A DNA stretch of 52,636 bases from contig JAIPFM010000188.1 in the NCBI GenBank assembly GCA_021736645.1, positions 1-52,636 on the forward strand. Reading direction: 5' to 3'. The notes under the pieces were generated by a model. The model was not told the origin of the DNA and did no database searches. It saw only the letters and a list, made by a program, of their open reading frames with translations. Shown here piece after piece: positions 34,644-47,200 of this stretch (the first letter of the stretch is position 1; the number at the start of each line of letters is the position of its first letter). The translations under genes and the position numbers were made by a program. The stretch is from Phycisphaerae bacterium. Lineage in GTDB: Bacteria; Planctomycetota; Phycisphaerae; Sedimentisphaerales; Anaerobacaceae.

Positions 34644-36959
34644 CTAATCGCCGATGCCGTATTCGCGGATCTTTTTACGGAGGGTCATGCGGCTCATGCC
34701 CAGGGCGTCGGCGACTTTCCGTTGACTCTTTATCAGGGCGAGTGCGTGACGGATAATGGTCCTGTCCACGGTTTGATGGATGGCGTCCTTGGCCTGGGCC
34801 AGATTGGCAGTGCGTTCGCAGACGCGCTGGGTCAGGCGGGATATCTCAGATTCATCGCAGTCACGATGTTCCCCTGAGGCCAGAGTGTGACTTCGTCGCG
34901 TGATCTCTTCCGGCAGGAAATCAGGTGACAAGACCGTGCCCGGGCTCATGACCACGCAGCGTTCAATACAGTTTTCGAGTTCGCGCACATTGCCCGGCCA
35001 GGGATAGTCCAGGAGCAGGTCCAGGACCTTGGGCGAGATGCGATTGATATACTTGTTGTTCTGCCGGTTGTACTTATCCAGGAAATTGTCCACCAGCAGG
35101 GGGATGTCTTTGCGACGCTCGCGAAGGGGCGGCAGATGGATCGGGATGACGTTCAATCGGTAGAAGAGGTCTTCGCGGAACCGGCCGTCTCGAATCTCCT
35201 GCCTGAGGTCTTTGCTGGTGGCGGCGAGTAAACGAACATCGACTTTGATGGTCTTGGTGCCGCCCACGGGTTCGAACTCTCTCTCCTGCAGGACGCGGAG
35301 CAGTTTGACCTGCAGCCTTGGACTCATCTCGGCGACTTCATCCAGGAGGAGTGTGCCGGTGTCAGCCAGTTCAAAGCGGCCCTTTCGGGTCTCGACTGCG
35401 CCTGTAAAGGCGCCCTTGATGTGGCCAAACAGTTCGGATTCCAGGAGCGTTTCCGGGAGGGCCCCGCAGTTAACCTTGATAAAGGGTCCGTGGGTGCGAT
35501 CACTGTTGTAGTGGATGAGATTGGCGACCAATTCCTTGCCGGTCCCGGTTTCACCGGTCAGGAGGATGGCGGCCCGGGATTTCGCGGCCGTGGCGGCCAC
35601 GGAGAGAACGCGCTCAATGGCCTCACTCTGGCCGACCAGGTTCTCCAGGCGGTAACGGCGCCTGAGGTCCTCGAGCACCTGTTGATCCCGTTCCAGTATT
35701 TCCTCTTTGTCCACATGGATGAGCCGGTTGATCTTGAGCACCTGCGAGATAATCGAGGCCACGATCAAAAGGAGCCGCAGGTCCTTGTCGAGCATGGATC
35801 CCACGGCAAAGGGGCGGTCTATGCTGAGCGCACCCACAGCCTCGCCATCCACCTTGATGGGCACACAGATAAAGGCAATGGGATGGGCCGCGTCGATCTT
35901 GCGTGTGGCCGTGCGATTCAGAAACCTGGCATCCTTGCTGATGTCGGGAATGACCTCCGGTATACCGCTCTGAACCACGTGCCCGGTGATGCCCTCACCC
36001 AGCGTATACTCGCCGCGGGCCCGCTCCGTTTGGGACAGGCCATGGGCCGCAGCGATCAGAAGTTTGTTGTGAGTCCTTTCCAGCAGCACCAGCGTCCCTC
36101 GGGCCATGCCCAATTCGTTGGCGAGCGCCTCCATGGTCTTTTCATAAAAGGATCGAGGGTCCAGCGCCGTGCCCAGGGCGTCACCCATGCGGGTCAGCAG
36201 GCCCAGTTCACGGTCCTCGCGTGACTCGGCGGCCACCACCAGGTTGCCGTCCACCACCCGGAACCACTGGGGCACACCAATCTCGGCACAGCGTCGGTTG
36301 ATCGCCTTTCTCAGGGTGAGTGTGCGGATACCCCGTGACATGGCAATTTCCACCACCACCTGGCTGATGTGACGCAGCTTGGCAAGGAACGGCTCGGTAT
36401 GGGCCTCTTTTTCCAGGAGCCAGTAGGCCACAGTGTTGACATCGAACAGCCGGGGGCAGAAATGTCCAAAGAACCGCAGGACCGTGTCCTCATCGTGCCA
36501 GAGTTCATACATCCCGGTCAGGCTGTCAAAGAGGTATCGGGCATGGGGGGCTGTTTTCAATCCCGCGGTGCGCAGAACCTCCAGCAGTTCATCCTGATCC
36601 GCAGGATGGTCGACAAGGTGCGAACGGGCCTGGCCTTCCGAGGTTTCGGATTGATAGAATTCCAGAAACACGTCATCGTTGCTGCCCTTGCCAGAGGAAA
36701 AACAGTCGATCACGTGGAATCTGTTCGCGGACATCAGGGGGCCGTAGGCATCCACAATGGTCTGAGGCGAGCGATTGAAACTGACATAAATTACCGGTGC
36801 GCCTTCGACGTCACAGGCCGAGATATAGCTCGACACAAACTTGTCTATGAGCGCGCCGGAATCGACTTCCCAGACGATGTTGTCTCCCAACAGGACACCG
36901 CCAATCAGTCGATCGACCTCCTCCAGCCCTGTCGTGAGTGTGTTCGGTTTAAATTCGAT
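34644..36959 (-). CDS. Sigma-54-dependent activator with KaiC-like N-terminal domain and GAF domain
   Basis: 771 residues if started at the ATC codon at 36959; the first ordinary start codon is a TTG at 36890. The stretch between encodes KPNTLTTGLEEVDRLIGGVL followed by LGDNIVWEVDSG, which closely resembles the beginning of KaiC/RAD55-like domains (here without a Walker lysine), so translation very likely starts upstream of the TTG. A ribosome-site-rich 19-base gap (GAAGG, AAGGG) separates ATC 36959 from the gdhA stop. Further domains: a GAF domain at about 260-410; AAA+ with GETGTGKE, sigma-54 loop GAFTGA, LLLDEVAEM; and a Fis-type helix-turn-helix at the end (VADALGMSRMTLRKKIREYG). It is the last gene of the gltB-gltD-carB-carA-gdhA run, so it may sense nitrogen or redox state. 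Targets may include the sigma-54-like promoter at 32192. Confidence 0.88.
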   Translation of the reverse strand: MEFKPNTLTTGLEEVDRLIGGVLLGDNIVWEVDSGALIDKFVSSYISACDVEGAPVIYVSFNRSPQTIVDAYGPLMSANRFHVIDCFSSGKGSNDDVFLEFYQSETSEGQARSHLVDHPADQDELLEVLRTAGLKTAPHARYLFDSLTGMYELWHDEDTVLRFFGHFCPRLFDVNTVAYWLLEKEAHTEPFLAKLRHISQVVVEIAMSRGIRTLTLRKAINRRCAEIGVPQWFRVVDGNLVVAAESREDRELGLLTRMGDALGTALDPRSFYEKTMEALANELGMARGTLVLLERTHNKLLIAAAHGLSQTERARGEYTLGEGITGHVVQSGIPEVIPDISKDARFLNRTATRKIDAAHPIAFICVPIKVDGEAVGALSIDRPFAVGSMLDKDLRLLLIVASIISQVLKINRLIHVDKEEILERDQQVLEDLRRRYRLENLVGQSEAIERVLSVAATAAKSRAAILLTGETGTGKELVANLIHYNSDRTHGPFIKVNCGALPETLLESELFGHIKGAFTGAVETRKGRFELADTGTLLLDEVAEMSPRLQVKLLRVLQEREFEPVGGTKTIKVDVRLLAATSKDLRQEIRDGRFREDLFYRLNVIPIHLPPLRERRKDIPLLVDNFLDKYNRQNNKYINRISPKVLDLLLDYPWPGNVRELENCIERCVVMSPGTVLSPDFLPEEITRRSHTLASGEHRDCDESEISRLTQRVCERTANLAQAKDAIHQTVDRTIIRHALALIKSQRKVADALGMSRMTLRKKIREYGIGD

Positions 36960-36978
36960 TTTCCCTTACCTTCTTCCC

Positions 36979-38337
<1,359 letters not shown>

Positions 38338-38358
38338 TTAAGCATGAGAACACGGTTG

Positions 38359-39471
38359 TCACCCCTTCATTAAATCTAGAAAGCTCTGAAAGAGATACGC
38401 CGAGTCGTGCGGGCCGGGCGAGGCCTCCGGATGGTATTGAACCGAAAAGGCTCTCAAGTCCTTGCAGCGCAGACCTTCCAGTGTATTGTCGTTGAGGTTG
38501 ATGTGGGTGAGTTCTACGTTTTTGTCTTTCATGGAGTCGAGATCCACGCAGAAGCCATGGTTCTGACTGGTGATCTCGATGCATTCGGTCTCCCTGTTCT
38601 TCACAGGATGGTTGGCACCCCGGTGACCGAATTTCAGTTTGTAGGTGGTGCCGCCCAGGGCCAGGCAGAGGATCTGGTGACCGAGGCAGATGCCGAAGAG
38701 GGGGACCTTGCCGAGGAGGGCCTTGACCGTGGCGATGGCCGGGGTGACAGCGGCCGGGTCGCCCGGTCCGTTGCTCAGGAACACGCCGTCCGGTTTCATG
38801 GCCAGGATGTCCTTGGCAGGGGTGTTGGCCGGCACCACCGTGACATCACACCCGTGCGATCGGAGCAGCCTGAGGATGTTTTGCTTGATGCCGCAGTCCA
38901 GTGCCACGACCTTATATTTCTTCTCGGGCAGGGTTTCTTTATTTGTGAGAATGTCGACCACGCCCTTGTCCCAGGTGTAGGCCTTCTTGCAGGACACGTC
39001 CTTGACGATGTCGCGACCCACCAGGCCGGGATAGGCGTCGAGTTCGGCCTTGAGCTTTTTGAGGTTGGCCTCTCCGGTGGAGAGGATACCGCGCATGGCA
39101 CCCTGGGTGCGGATATGCTTGACGAGTTTTCGTGTGTCAATGCCTTCAAGGCCACCCACATGGTTGGTCTTGAGATAGTCGTGCAGGGACAGTTGGTTAC
39201 GCCAGTTGCTGGGGTAGTCGCAGTTTTCCTTGACCACAAACCCGCTGACATGCACCTTGGTGCTCTCCCAGTCCAGATCATTGGTGCCCACATTGCCGAT
39301 CAGCGGATAGGTCATGGTCATGATCTGTTCGTTGTAGGATGGGTCCGTGAGGATCTCCTGGTATCCGCTCATGGCCGTATTGAACACCACTTCACCACAC
39401 CGGGTACACTCAGCGCCGAAGCCCCGACCCTTAAACACCGTACCATCTTCAAGCAACAACACTGCCTTCAC
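38359..39471 (-). CDS. carA: Carbamoyl-phosphate synthase small (glutaminase) subunit
   Basis: 370 residues from the GTG at 39471, six bases after AAAGGA. The first residues ([18 protein letters not shown]) match the normal CarA N-terminus, so earlier starts are unlikely. The class I amidotransferase triad is present: Cys in [16 protein letters not shown] and His/Glu in [14 protein letters not shown]. It releases ammonia from glutamine for CarB to make carbamoyl phosphate for pyrimidines and arginine. It lies downstream of carB, the reverse of the common carAB order, with a heptamer repeat tract in the 71-base gap. Confidence 0.95.
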   Translation of the reverse strand: MKAVLLLEDGTVFKGRGFGAECTRCGEVVFNTAMSGYQEILTDPSYNEQIMTMTYPLIGNVGTNDLDWESTKVHVSGFVVKENCDYPSNWRNQLSLHDYLKTNHVGGLEGIDTRKLVKHIRTQGAMRGILSTGEANLKKLKAELDAYPGLVGRDIVKDVSCKKAYTWDKGVVDILTNKETLPEKKYKVVALDCGIKQNILRLLRSHGCDVTVVPANTPAKDILAMKPDGVFLSNGPGDPAAVTPAIATVKALLGKVPLFGICLGHQILCLALGGTTYKLKFGHRGANHPVKNRETECIEITSQNHGFCVDLDSMKDKNVELTHINLNDNTLEGLRCKDLRAFSVQYHPEASPGPHDSAYLFQSFLDLMKG

Positions 39472-39512
39472 GATATATCCTTTAAAAAAAGTCCAAACAG
39501 CCGCAACCACCG

Positions 39513-39543
39513 GCTGATAGCTGAAAGCTGATGGCTGACAGCT
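39513..39543. repeat. 7-nt-phased tract between carB and carA
   Basis: Plus-strand heptamers GCTGATA GCTGAAA, then GCTGATG GCTGACA and GCT (4.4 copies of GCTGANN). The tract touches the first base of the reverse-complemented carB stop codon (39543-39545). Confidence 0.75.
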
Positions 39544-42500
39544 TATTTATAATACAATTGAATCGCCTTGACGCCGATCTTCTTGTTTTTCATGGCTTCA
39601 ATGGCCTCGACCACGGCCCCGGCACCTCGAATGGTGGTGACATAGGGGATCTGTTTTTCCAGGGCGGTGCGGCGAATGGAGAAGGAGTCCACAATCGACT
39701 GCTTGCCCACCGTGGTATTGATAATCAGGTCGTAGTCTCTGTTAATGATGGCATCCACAATGTGGGGACGACCCTCTTTGATCTTCAGGGCGAATTCTGC
39801 GGGGATGTTGTTCTTGATCAATTCAATACAGGTCCCCTTGGTGGCCACGATCTTGAAGCCCATGGCGTGCATCTTGGCGGCCACCTTCACGGCCCGGTCC
39901 TTGTCACGGTCCTTGACACTGATCAGCACGGTGCCCTCTGTGGGCAGGCTGTTGCCCACGGCAATCTGGGCCTTCGCATAGGCCGTGCCGAAGTTGTCCG
40001 AGATGCCCATGACTTCGCCGGTGGAGAGCATTTCCGGTCCGAGCAATGTGTCTGTGCCGGGAAACTTGAGGAACGGGAAGATCGCTTCCTTGACGGCATA
40101 GTGGTCTTTCACGATTTCCTTTGTGAACCCGAGTTCTTTCAGTGTCTTGCCTGCCATGATCTTGGCAGCCAGTTTGGCCAGGGGTACGCCAATGGCCTTG
40201 CTGACAAACGGGATGGTGCGTGACGCCCTGGGATTGACCTCCAGGATGTAGATGTCACCGTCCTTGACGGCGAACTGAATATTGATCAGACCCAGGACCT
40301 TGAGTTCCAGGGCGAGCAGCTTGGTCTGTCTGGCCAGTTCGTCCAGGATCGACTTGGGCACCGAGATCGGCGGCAGGGAGCAGGCACTGTCACCGGAGTG
40401 GACGCCTGCCTCTTCGATGTGTTCCATGATCCCGCCGATGACAACCTGACGGCCGTCGCAGATGGCATCCACGTCGAACTCCGTGGCATCGTCCAGGAAC
40501 TTGTCGATCAGGATGGGATGTTCGCCGGAGGCCTCGAGGGCATTGGCCACACTGGCCTTGAGTGAGGTCTCGTCGTGCACGATTTCCATGGCCCGGCCAC
40601 CCAGCACAAACGACGGACGGATGAGCAGGGGATAGCCCAGCCTGTTGGCGATCTTTACGGTCTCTTCGTACGTCAAGGCCGTGCCGCTGAAGGGTTGACG
40701 CAGCTTGAGCTTGTCCACGAGTTTGTTGAAGCGTTTTCGGTCTTCGGCGCGATCAATGCTGTCCGGGCTGGTGCCGATGATGGGCACCCCGGCCCTTTCC
40801 AGGGGGACGGCCAGCTTGAGCGGCGTCTGACCGCCGAACTGCACGATCACACCGTCGGGCCTTTCCTTTTCCACAATGCTCATCACATCTTCGAAGGTCA
40901 GCGGCTCAAAGTACAGTCTGTCGGAGGTGTCATAGTCGGTACTCACGGTCTCGGGATTGCAGTTGACCATGATGCTCTCCACGCCGATCTCTGCCAGGGC
41001 AAAGGCGGCGTGAACGCAGCAGTAGTCAAATTCAATACCCTGACCGATTCGGTTGGGCCCGCCGCCGAGGATCATGATCTTACGGCGATCCGTGGGATCG
41101 GCTTCACATTCCTCTTCGTACGTGGAATACAGGTACGGCGTGTGCGCTTCAAACTCGGCACCGCAGGTGTCCACCATCTTGAACACCGGATTTACGCCGA
41201 GTGATTGACGGTGCCTGCGGAACGCGGGCTCATCCACATTCAGCTTGATCGCCATGTACTTGTCACTGAATCCGTATTCCTTGGCCTGACGCATGAGTGC
41301 CGGCTTAAAGGCGGACAGATCCTTGAGCTTTGCCATCTTGAGTTCGAGCTGAATGATGTCATTGATGTTGTTCAGGAACCAGGGATCGATCTTGGTCAGG
41401 TCAAAGACCTCGTCCACAGTCATCTTGCGGCGCAGCGCCTCGGCCACATACCACAGTCGGTCCCAGCAGGTGGTCCGGAGTTTGTCCTTGAGATGGCTCA
41501 GTGTGATGTCCCTGGGGATGTGCCTGTTGTCAAAGGAGTAGCGATCGATTTCCAGGGATCGGATAGCCTTGTGCAGGGATTCCTTGAAGGTGCGGCCAAT
41601 GGCCATGGCCTCGCCCACGGACTTCATCTGAATCGTGAGTGTCGGATCAGTCTTCGGGAATTTTTCAAAGGTAAAGCGCGGCCATTTGGTCACCACGTAG
41701 TCGATGGTGGGTTCAAAGCAGGCCGGCGTCTTCTTGGTGATGTCATTGGCGATTTCGTCCAGGGTGTAGCCCACTGCAAGGAGCGAGGCCATCTTGGCAA
41801 TGGGAAAGCCCGTGGCCTTGGAGGCCAGGGCCGAACTCCTGGAGACCCGGGGATTCATTTCGATCACATACATCTTGCCGTTGGCCGGGTTCAACGAGAA
41901 CTGAATGTTGGACCCGCCGGTCTCCACGCCAATGGCCCGGATGATCTTGAGCGAGGCATCGCGCATGAGCTGGTATTCTTTGTCCGTCAGGGTCTGGGCC
42001 GGGGCCACAGTCACGCTGTCACCGGTGTGAATGCCCATGGGGTCGAGGTTCTCAATGGAGCAGACAATGACCACATTGTCCTTTCGGTCCCGCATGACTT
42101 CCAGTTCGAATTCCTTCCAACCGACCACGGATTCTTCGACCAGGACTTCTGTCATGGGACTCAAATCCAGGCCCCACTTGATGTATTCCCTGTACTCGTC
42201 CCAGTTGTAGGCTACATTGGCCCCCGTGCCCCCGAGTGTGTAGGACGGTCGAATAATGGCGGGAAAGCCCACAAAGTCGATGAGCTTGGCGGCCTGTTCC
42301 CAGGTGTGGACAATACCGCTCTTGGGGACTTCCAGGCCGATCTCTTCCATGATCTTCTTGAACTTGTCGCGTTCCTCGGCCCGTTTGATGGACCGGAGAT
42401 TCGCCCCCAGCATCTTGACCTTGTATTTTTTCAGAACGCCGCTTTCGGCCAATGCCACGGCCGTGTTCAGGCCGGTCTGACCGCCCAGGGTGGGCAGGAT

Positions 42501-42755
42501 ACTGTCGGGCCGTTCCTTCCTGATGATCTTTTCGACGATGTCCGGGGTGATCGGCTCTATATAGGTACGGTCTGCCAGTTCGGGATCTGTCATGATGGTC
42601 GCAGGATTGCTGTTGACCAGGATGACCTTGAATCCTTCGGCACGCAGGGCCTTACAGGCCTGGGCACCGGAATAGTCGAATTCACAGGCCTGCCCGATGA
42701 CAATAGGGCCGGACCCGATGATCAGAATCTTTTTGATATCCTTGCGTTTTGGCAT
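39543..42755 (-). CDS. carB: Carbamoyl-phosphate synthase large subunit
   Basis: 1070 residues, the full family length. It has two homologous ATP-grasp halves. The first starts [20 protein letters not shown] and has [20 protein letters not shown]; the second starts [20 protein letters not shown] and has [20 protein letters not shown]. The C-terminal MGS-like allosteric domain ([39 protein letters not shown]) is present. It makes carbamoyl phosphate from bicarbonate, ammonia and two ATP in the cytoplasm with CarA. It follows gltD by 47 bases and precedes carA on the same strand. Confidence 0.97.
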   Translation of the reverse strand: MPKRKDIKKILIIGSGPIVIGQACEFDYSGAQACKALRAEGFKVILVNSNPATIMTDPELADRTYIEPITPDIVEKIIRKERPDSILPTLGGQTGLNTAVALAESGVLKKYKVKMLGANLRSIKRAEERDKFKKIMEEIGLEVPKSGIVHTWEQAAKLIDFVGFPAIIRPSYTLGGTGANVAYNWDEYREYIKWGLDLSPMTEVLVEESVVGWKEFELEVMRDRKDNVVIVCSIENLDPMGIHTGDSVTVAPAQTLTDKEYQLMRDASLKIIRAIGVETGGSNIQFSLNPANGKMYVIEMNPRVSRSSALASKATGFPIAKMASLLAVGYTLDEIANDITKKTPACFEPTIDYVVTKWPRFTFEKFPKTDPTLTIQMKSVGEAMAIGRTFKESLHKAIRSLEIDRYSFDNRHIPRDITLSHLKDKLRTTCWDRLWYVAEALRRKMTVDEVFDLTKIDPWFLNNINDIIQLELKMAKLKDLSAFKPALMRQAKEYGFSDKYMAIKLNVDEPAFRRHRQSLGVNPVFKMVDTCGAEFEAHTPYLYSTYEEECEADPTDRRKIMILGGGPNRIGQGIEFDYCCVHAAFALAEIGVESIMVNCNPETVSTDYDTSDRLYFEPLTFEDVMSIVEKERPDGVIVQFGGQTPLKLAVPLERAGVPIIGTSPDSIDRAEDRKRFNKLVDKLKLRQPFSGTALTYEETVKIANRLGYPLLIRPSFVLGGRAMEIVHDETSLKASVANALEASGEHPILIDKFLDDATEFDVDAICDGRQVVIGGIMEHIEEAGVHSGDSACSLPPISVPKSILDELARQTKLLALELKVLGLINIQFAVKDGDIYILEVNPRASRTIPFVSKAIGVPLAKLAAKIMAGKTLKELGFTKEIVKDHYAVKEAIFPFLKFPGTDTLLGPEMLSTGEVMGISDNFGTAYAKAQIAVGNSLPTEGTVLISVKDRDKDRAVKVAAKMHAMGFKIVATKGTCIELIKNNIPAEFALKIKEGRPHIVDAIINRDYDLIINTTVGKQSIVDSFSIRRTALEKQIPYVTTIRGAGAVVEAIEAMKNKKIGVKAIQLYYK

Positions 42756-42802
42756 AGACCGTTTGCTGTCCTTCTCAGTTATTTAACAGGATACACTCAG
42801 GA

Positions 42803-44224
42803 TTAGCGGCTGCGTAACCATCGATCCACGGCGGCTGCAGCCTCCTGACCGCTGCGAATGGCATGCACCACGAGCGAGGCACCTCTGATGGTGTCCCCAG
42901 ATGCAAACACCCACGGTTGACTGGTTTGGTAGTTTTTTACCAGGACATTACCCCTTTCGTCAAGGTGTAAGCCGAGATTCTCTACCAATCCCTTATGGAT
43001 GACATGCACAAACCCCATGGCCAGGAGTACGAGATCGGCCTTGAGTTCAAACTCGGTGCCCGGTTTTTCTGACAACTGCCAGCCCTTGTCACCCTGGGTC
43101 CATGCCACTTCCACGCCCTGAAGTGTGTTGACAGCCCCGTTTTCGCCGGTCAGGCCCTTGGTCATCACGGACCATCGCCTGTCACAACCCTCTTCGTGCG
43201 AACTGGACGTACGCATGATCCTGGGCCACATGGGCCACGGCGTGTCGGACGGAATATCCACAGACGGTTTGGGCAGGATCTCGATCTGCGTCACGGACTT
43301 GGCGCCCTGACGACGGGATGTCCCCACGCAGTCGCTGCCTGTATCACCGCCGCCCACCACGACCACATGCCTGTCACGGGCCAGGTCAAAGTCCAGATCC
43401 GGTGAAATTTCCCCGGACACGCGCCGGTTCTGGCGGCCGAGAAAGTCCATGGCAAACATGACATTGTCCAGCTCACGTCCCGGTACGGTCAAATCCCTGG
43501 GGGCCATAGCGCCCATGGCCAGGATCACGGCATCATACTGTCGTTCCAGGTAGCGACCGGAGATATCCTCACCGGCCGTGACCCCGGTCTGGAACACGAC
43601 GCCCTCGGCGGCCATCTGTGCCATGCGTCTGTCGATAATGGACTTATCCAATTTAAAGTCCGGGATGCCGTAGCGCATCAGACCGCCGATCTTCTCGTCC
43701 TGTTCAATGAGTCTGACGTCATACCCCTTGCGCGCCAGATCCTGGGCTGCTGCCATGCCGGCGGGCCCGGACCCGATCACAGCCACTTTCTTACCTGTTT
43801 TTACAGGGGCGATCTGGGGCACGATCCAGCCCTCTTTGAATCCGCGTTCCACGATCTGAAATTCAATGTGCTTGATCAACACAGGGCTGTCATTCACAGC
43901 CAGCGTACAGGCCGTTTCACAGGGGGCCGGGCACACGCGTCCGGTGAATTCCGGGAAGTTGTTGGTGGTGTGCAGCAGGTCGCACGCCTCCTGCCACCGG
44001 CCCTGGTACACCAGTTCGTTGAAATCCGGGATGGGATTTTCCACCGGACACCCAGTGCTGTGGCAAAACGGAATACCGCAATCCATACATCGGGCTGCCT
44101 GCATCTGCAACACGTCAGGGCTCAGGGCCAGATTGATTTCATGATAGTCATGGATTCGCTCTTCGACCGATCGGTGTCCGATGTCTTGACGTTTATATTT
44201 CAGGAATCCCCTTGCTTCACCCAC
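42803..44224 (-). CDS. gltD: Glutamate synthase small subunit (NADPH/FAD)
   Basis: 473 residues from the GTG at 44224, which has GGAGG six bases upstream and gives the usual family start (VGEARGFLKYKRQDIG); the ATG at 44278 would add an atypical basic leader. The GTG lies inside the end of gltB (8-base overlap), so translation is coupled. Cysteines in RCMDCGIPFCHSTGCP and RVCPAPCETAC bind two 4Fe-4S clusters. Dinucleotide folds are VAVIGSGPAGMAAAQDLARK (FAD) and VVVGGGDTGSDCVG (NADPH). It supplies electrons to GltB for glutamate synthesis from glutamine and 2-oxoglutarate. Confidence 0.95.
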   Translation of the reverse strand: MGEARGFLKYKRQDIGHRSVEERIHDYHEINLALSPDVLQMQAARCMDCGIPFCHSTGCPVENPIPDFNELVYQGRWQEACDLLHTTNNFPEFTGRVCPAPCETACTLAVNDSPVLIKHIEFQIVERGFKEGWIVPQIAPVKTGKKVAVIGSGPAGMAAAQDLARKGYDVRLIEQDEKIGGLMRYGIPDFKLDKSIIDRRMAQMAAEGVVFQTGVTAGEDISGRYLERQYDAVILAMGAMAPRDLTVPGRELDNVMFAMDFLGRQNRRVSGEISPDLDFDLARDRHVVVVGGGDTGSDCVGTSRRQGAKSVTQIEILPKPSVDIPSDTPWPMWPRIMRTSSSHEEGCDRRWSVMTKGLTGENGAVNTLQGVEVAWTQGDKGWQLSEKPGTEFELKADLVLLAMGFVHVIHKGLVENLGLHLDERGNVLVKNYQTSQPWVFASGDTIRGASLVVHAIRSGQEAAAAVDRWLRSR

Positions 44225-47200
44225 GGAACACCTCCTCTGTAGCAGGCGTGGTATCAGTATTTCGTTGTTCATGTTCACGCATACGTTCCAATGCCTTTCT
44301 GTAGTCGATTGGAATGACCTTCACGAATTTGCCGACCATGGCCGACCAGGCGTTCAGGATGTACTGGGCACGCTGACTGCCGGTGTACTCCAGATGCCGC
44401 TGAATCAGGCCCTTGAGCAGATCCTTGTCTTCCTGGTGGTAGACGGTTTCGAGGTCGACCATGTCCAGGTTGCACATGGTGTCGAACAGCTGCATTTCGT
44501 CCAGCACATACACGGTGCCGCCGCTCATGCCTGCAGCAAAGTTGACGCCGGTCTGCCCCAGGATCACGGCCAGACCGCCGGTCATGTATTCACAGCAATG
44601 ATCGCCCACGCCTTCGACGACGGCCGTGGCACCACTGTTTCTTACACAGAAGCGTTCGCCGGCCACGCCATTGACAAAGACCTCGCCGCTGGTGGCGCCG
44701 TACAACAGGGTGTTGCCCACGATGATGTTTTCATGGGCTGCAAACAGCGACTCTTCGGGGGTCTTGACGATGATACGTCCGCCCGAAAGGCCCTTGCCCA
44801 GATAGTCGTTGCTCTCGCCGATCAGTTTCAGGGTGACACCCGCCGTGAGGAACGCACCAAAGCTCTGGCCGGCCGAGCCGGTGAGTACCACTTTAAGCGT
44901 TTCGTCAGGCAGACCTTCGGGTCCGTGCTTCTTGACGATGGCATTGCTGAGGATGGCGCCAATGGTGCGATTGACATTTTTTACCCGCATTTCAAGGACC
45001 GTCGGCTTCTTGGACTCAATCGCGTCCCTGGCCTTTTCAATGATCTGCCAGTCCAGGTGGTCTTCCAGGGTATAGGCCTGCGCTTCGCACAGGTGAATCG
45101 GACGACCGTCCGAGATGTCCACCTGATGGAAGATCATGGACAGATCCATGCCCCGGGCCTTCCAGTGACTGATCGCCTTATTGGTCTCAAGCATGTCCAC
45201 CCGGCCGATCATCTCGTCCACGGTCCTGAATCCGAGCTGGGCCATGAGCTGGCGGCACTCTTCAGCGATGAACGTCAGGTAGCGGGTGATATACTCGGGT
45301 TTGCCTGCAAAACGTGCCCGTAATTCCGGCGTCTGCGTGGCAATCCCATAGATGCAGGCCCCTTCATGACACTTTCTCAGGAGCGTACAGCCCAGGGTCA
45401 CGAGGATGTTGGTGCCGAATCCATACTGGTCTGCGCCAAGCATGGCCGCGATCACGATGTCCCGCCCGGTGCGCAGCTGGCCGTCGGTCTGCACGCGGAC
45501 ACGGCCTCTGAGATTGTTGAGCACCAGGGTCTGCTGGGTTTCTGCCAGACCGAGTTCCCAGGGACAACCCGCGTGCTTGATGGAGGACCACGGGCTCGCG
45601 CCGGTACCTCCGTCGTGGCCGCTGATCAGGACTTCGTCGGCATTGCCTTTGGCCACGCCCGCCGCCACGGTGCCGACCCCCACCTCGGACACGAGCTTGA
45701 CAGAGACCTTGACACCCGGATTACTGCACTTGAGGTCATAGATCAACTGCGCCAGGTCTTCAATCGAGTAGATGTCATGGTGCGGCGGCGGCGAAATCAG
45801 GGTCACACCCGGCGTTGAATACCGGAGTTTGGCAATTTCAGGACTCACCTTGTGACCGGGCAACTGGCCGCCCTCACCGGGCTTGGCGCCCTGGGCCACC
45901 TTGATCTGAAGCTCCTTGGCGTGGGCCAGATAATTGATGGTCACGCCGAAACGCCCGCTGGCCACCTGTTTGATGGCCGAGTTTTTGCTGTCACCGTTGG
46001 GCTCCAGCACATAACGGGCCGGATCTTCGCCGCCTTCACCCGTGTTGCTCTTGCCCTGGATGCGGTTCATGGCAATGGCCATGGTCTCGTGCGCTTCCTT
46101 GCTGATGGAGCCGTGACTCATGGCCCCTGTGCAGAAACGTTTGAGAATGTTCTCTGCCGGTTCCACCTCTTCAAGGGGCACAGGCGTGCCGGGCTTGAAT
46201 TGGAACAGACCCCGCAGTGTGCAGAGTCTTTCTTCCTGCAGGTTTATCTCCCTGGCGAAATTGTCATAGGCCTTCTGATCGTCATTTTTAACCGCGTGCT
46301 GAAGATTGGCCACGGTGGTCCCGGTCCACAGGTGACGTTCGCCCTTGTGACGCAGGTGGTATTCCCCGCCGACTTCGAGTTCTGGGAACTTGGGTGTGTG
46401 GGGATCGAACGCCTTTTGATGCCGCATCAGAGTTTCTTTGGCCACTTCCTTCAGGCCAATGCCCTGGATCCGGGACGCCGTGCCAGTAAAGAACTCATCG
46501 ATAAATGCAGAGTTCAGGCCAATGGCCTCAAACAACTGGGCATACATATAGCTTCGCAGCGTGGAGATCCCCATCTTGCTCATGGTCTTGAGCATCCCCT
46601 TCTTGATCGCAGCAATATAGTTGTCTGCAATCTGAACGGGCTCCATGGTCTTACCCAGGCGACCGCGGCTGTTCAGTTCGTTCATGGTATCAAAGGCCAC
46701 GTAAGGATTCACCGCATTGGCACCAAACCCGGCCAACAGGCAGAAATGCATGACCTCACGGGGTTCGCCGCTTTCGAGAATCAGGCCGACCTGACCGCGC
46801 GATCCATTCTTTAGCAGGGCGTGGTGTACTGCCGATACAGCCAGCAGCGATGGGATCGGCGCCTGGGCCTCTGAAATTTTCCGGTCACTCAGGATCACCA
46901 GAGAGGTCCCCTCATTGATGCATTGCCTGACCTGGGCAATCATCTCATTGATGCCGTTCCTGAGGGCCTGCTCCGGATTCTCGAGATCTGCCTGGAACAG
47001 CGTCGGCACCGTGGCGACCTTGAAGTCGTCACGGTTGGTGGTCTTCAGCCGTTGAAGGTCTTCTGTGGTCAGGATCGGGTGCGACAGCTTGAGTTGCTTA
47101 CAATGCTCAGGTGTTTCAGTCAGCAGGTTGTGCTTCTTGCCGGTAAAGAGCATGAGACTCATGACCAGGCCCTCCCGCAAGGGATCAATGGCGGGATTCG

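Noticed and set aside
38407-39531. 374-codon plus-strand frame opposite carA
   Set aside because: Antisense shadow of a conserved gene; no independent support.
41205-42806. 533-codon plus-strand frame opposite carB
   Set aside because: It lies wholly antisense to carB, whose ATP-grasp motifs are unambiguous; the translated sequence looks like mirrored codon bias, not a protein family.
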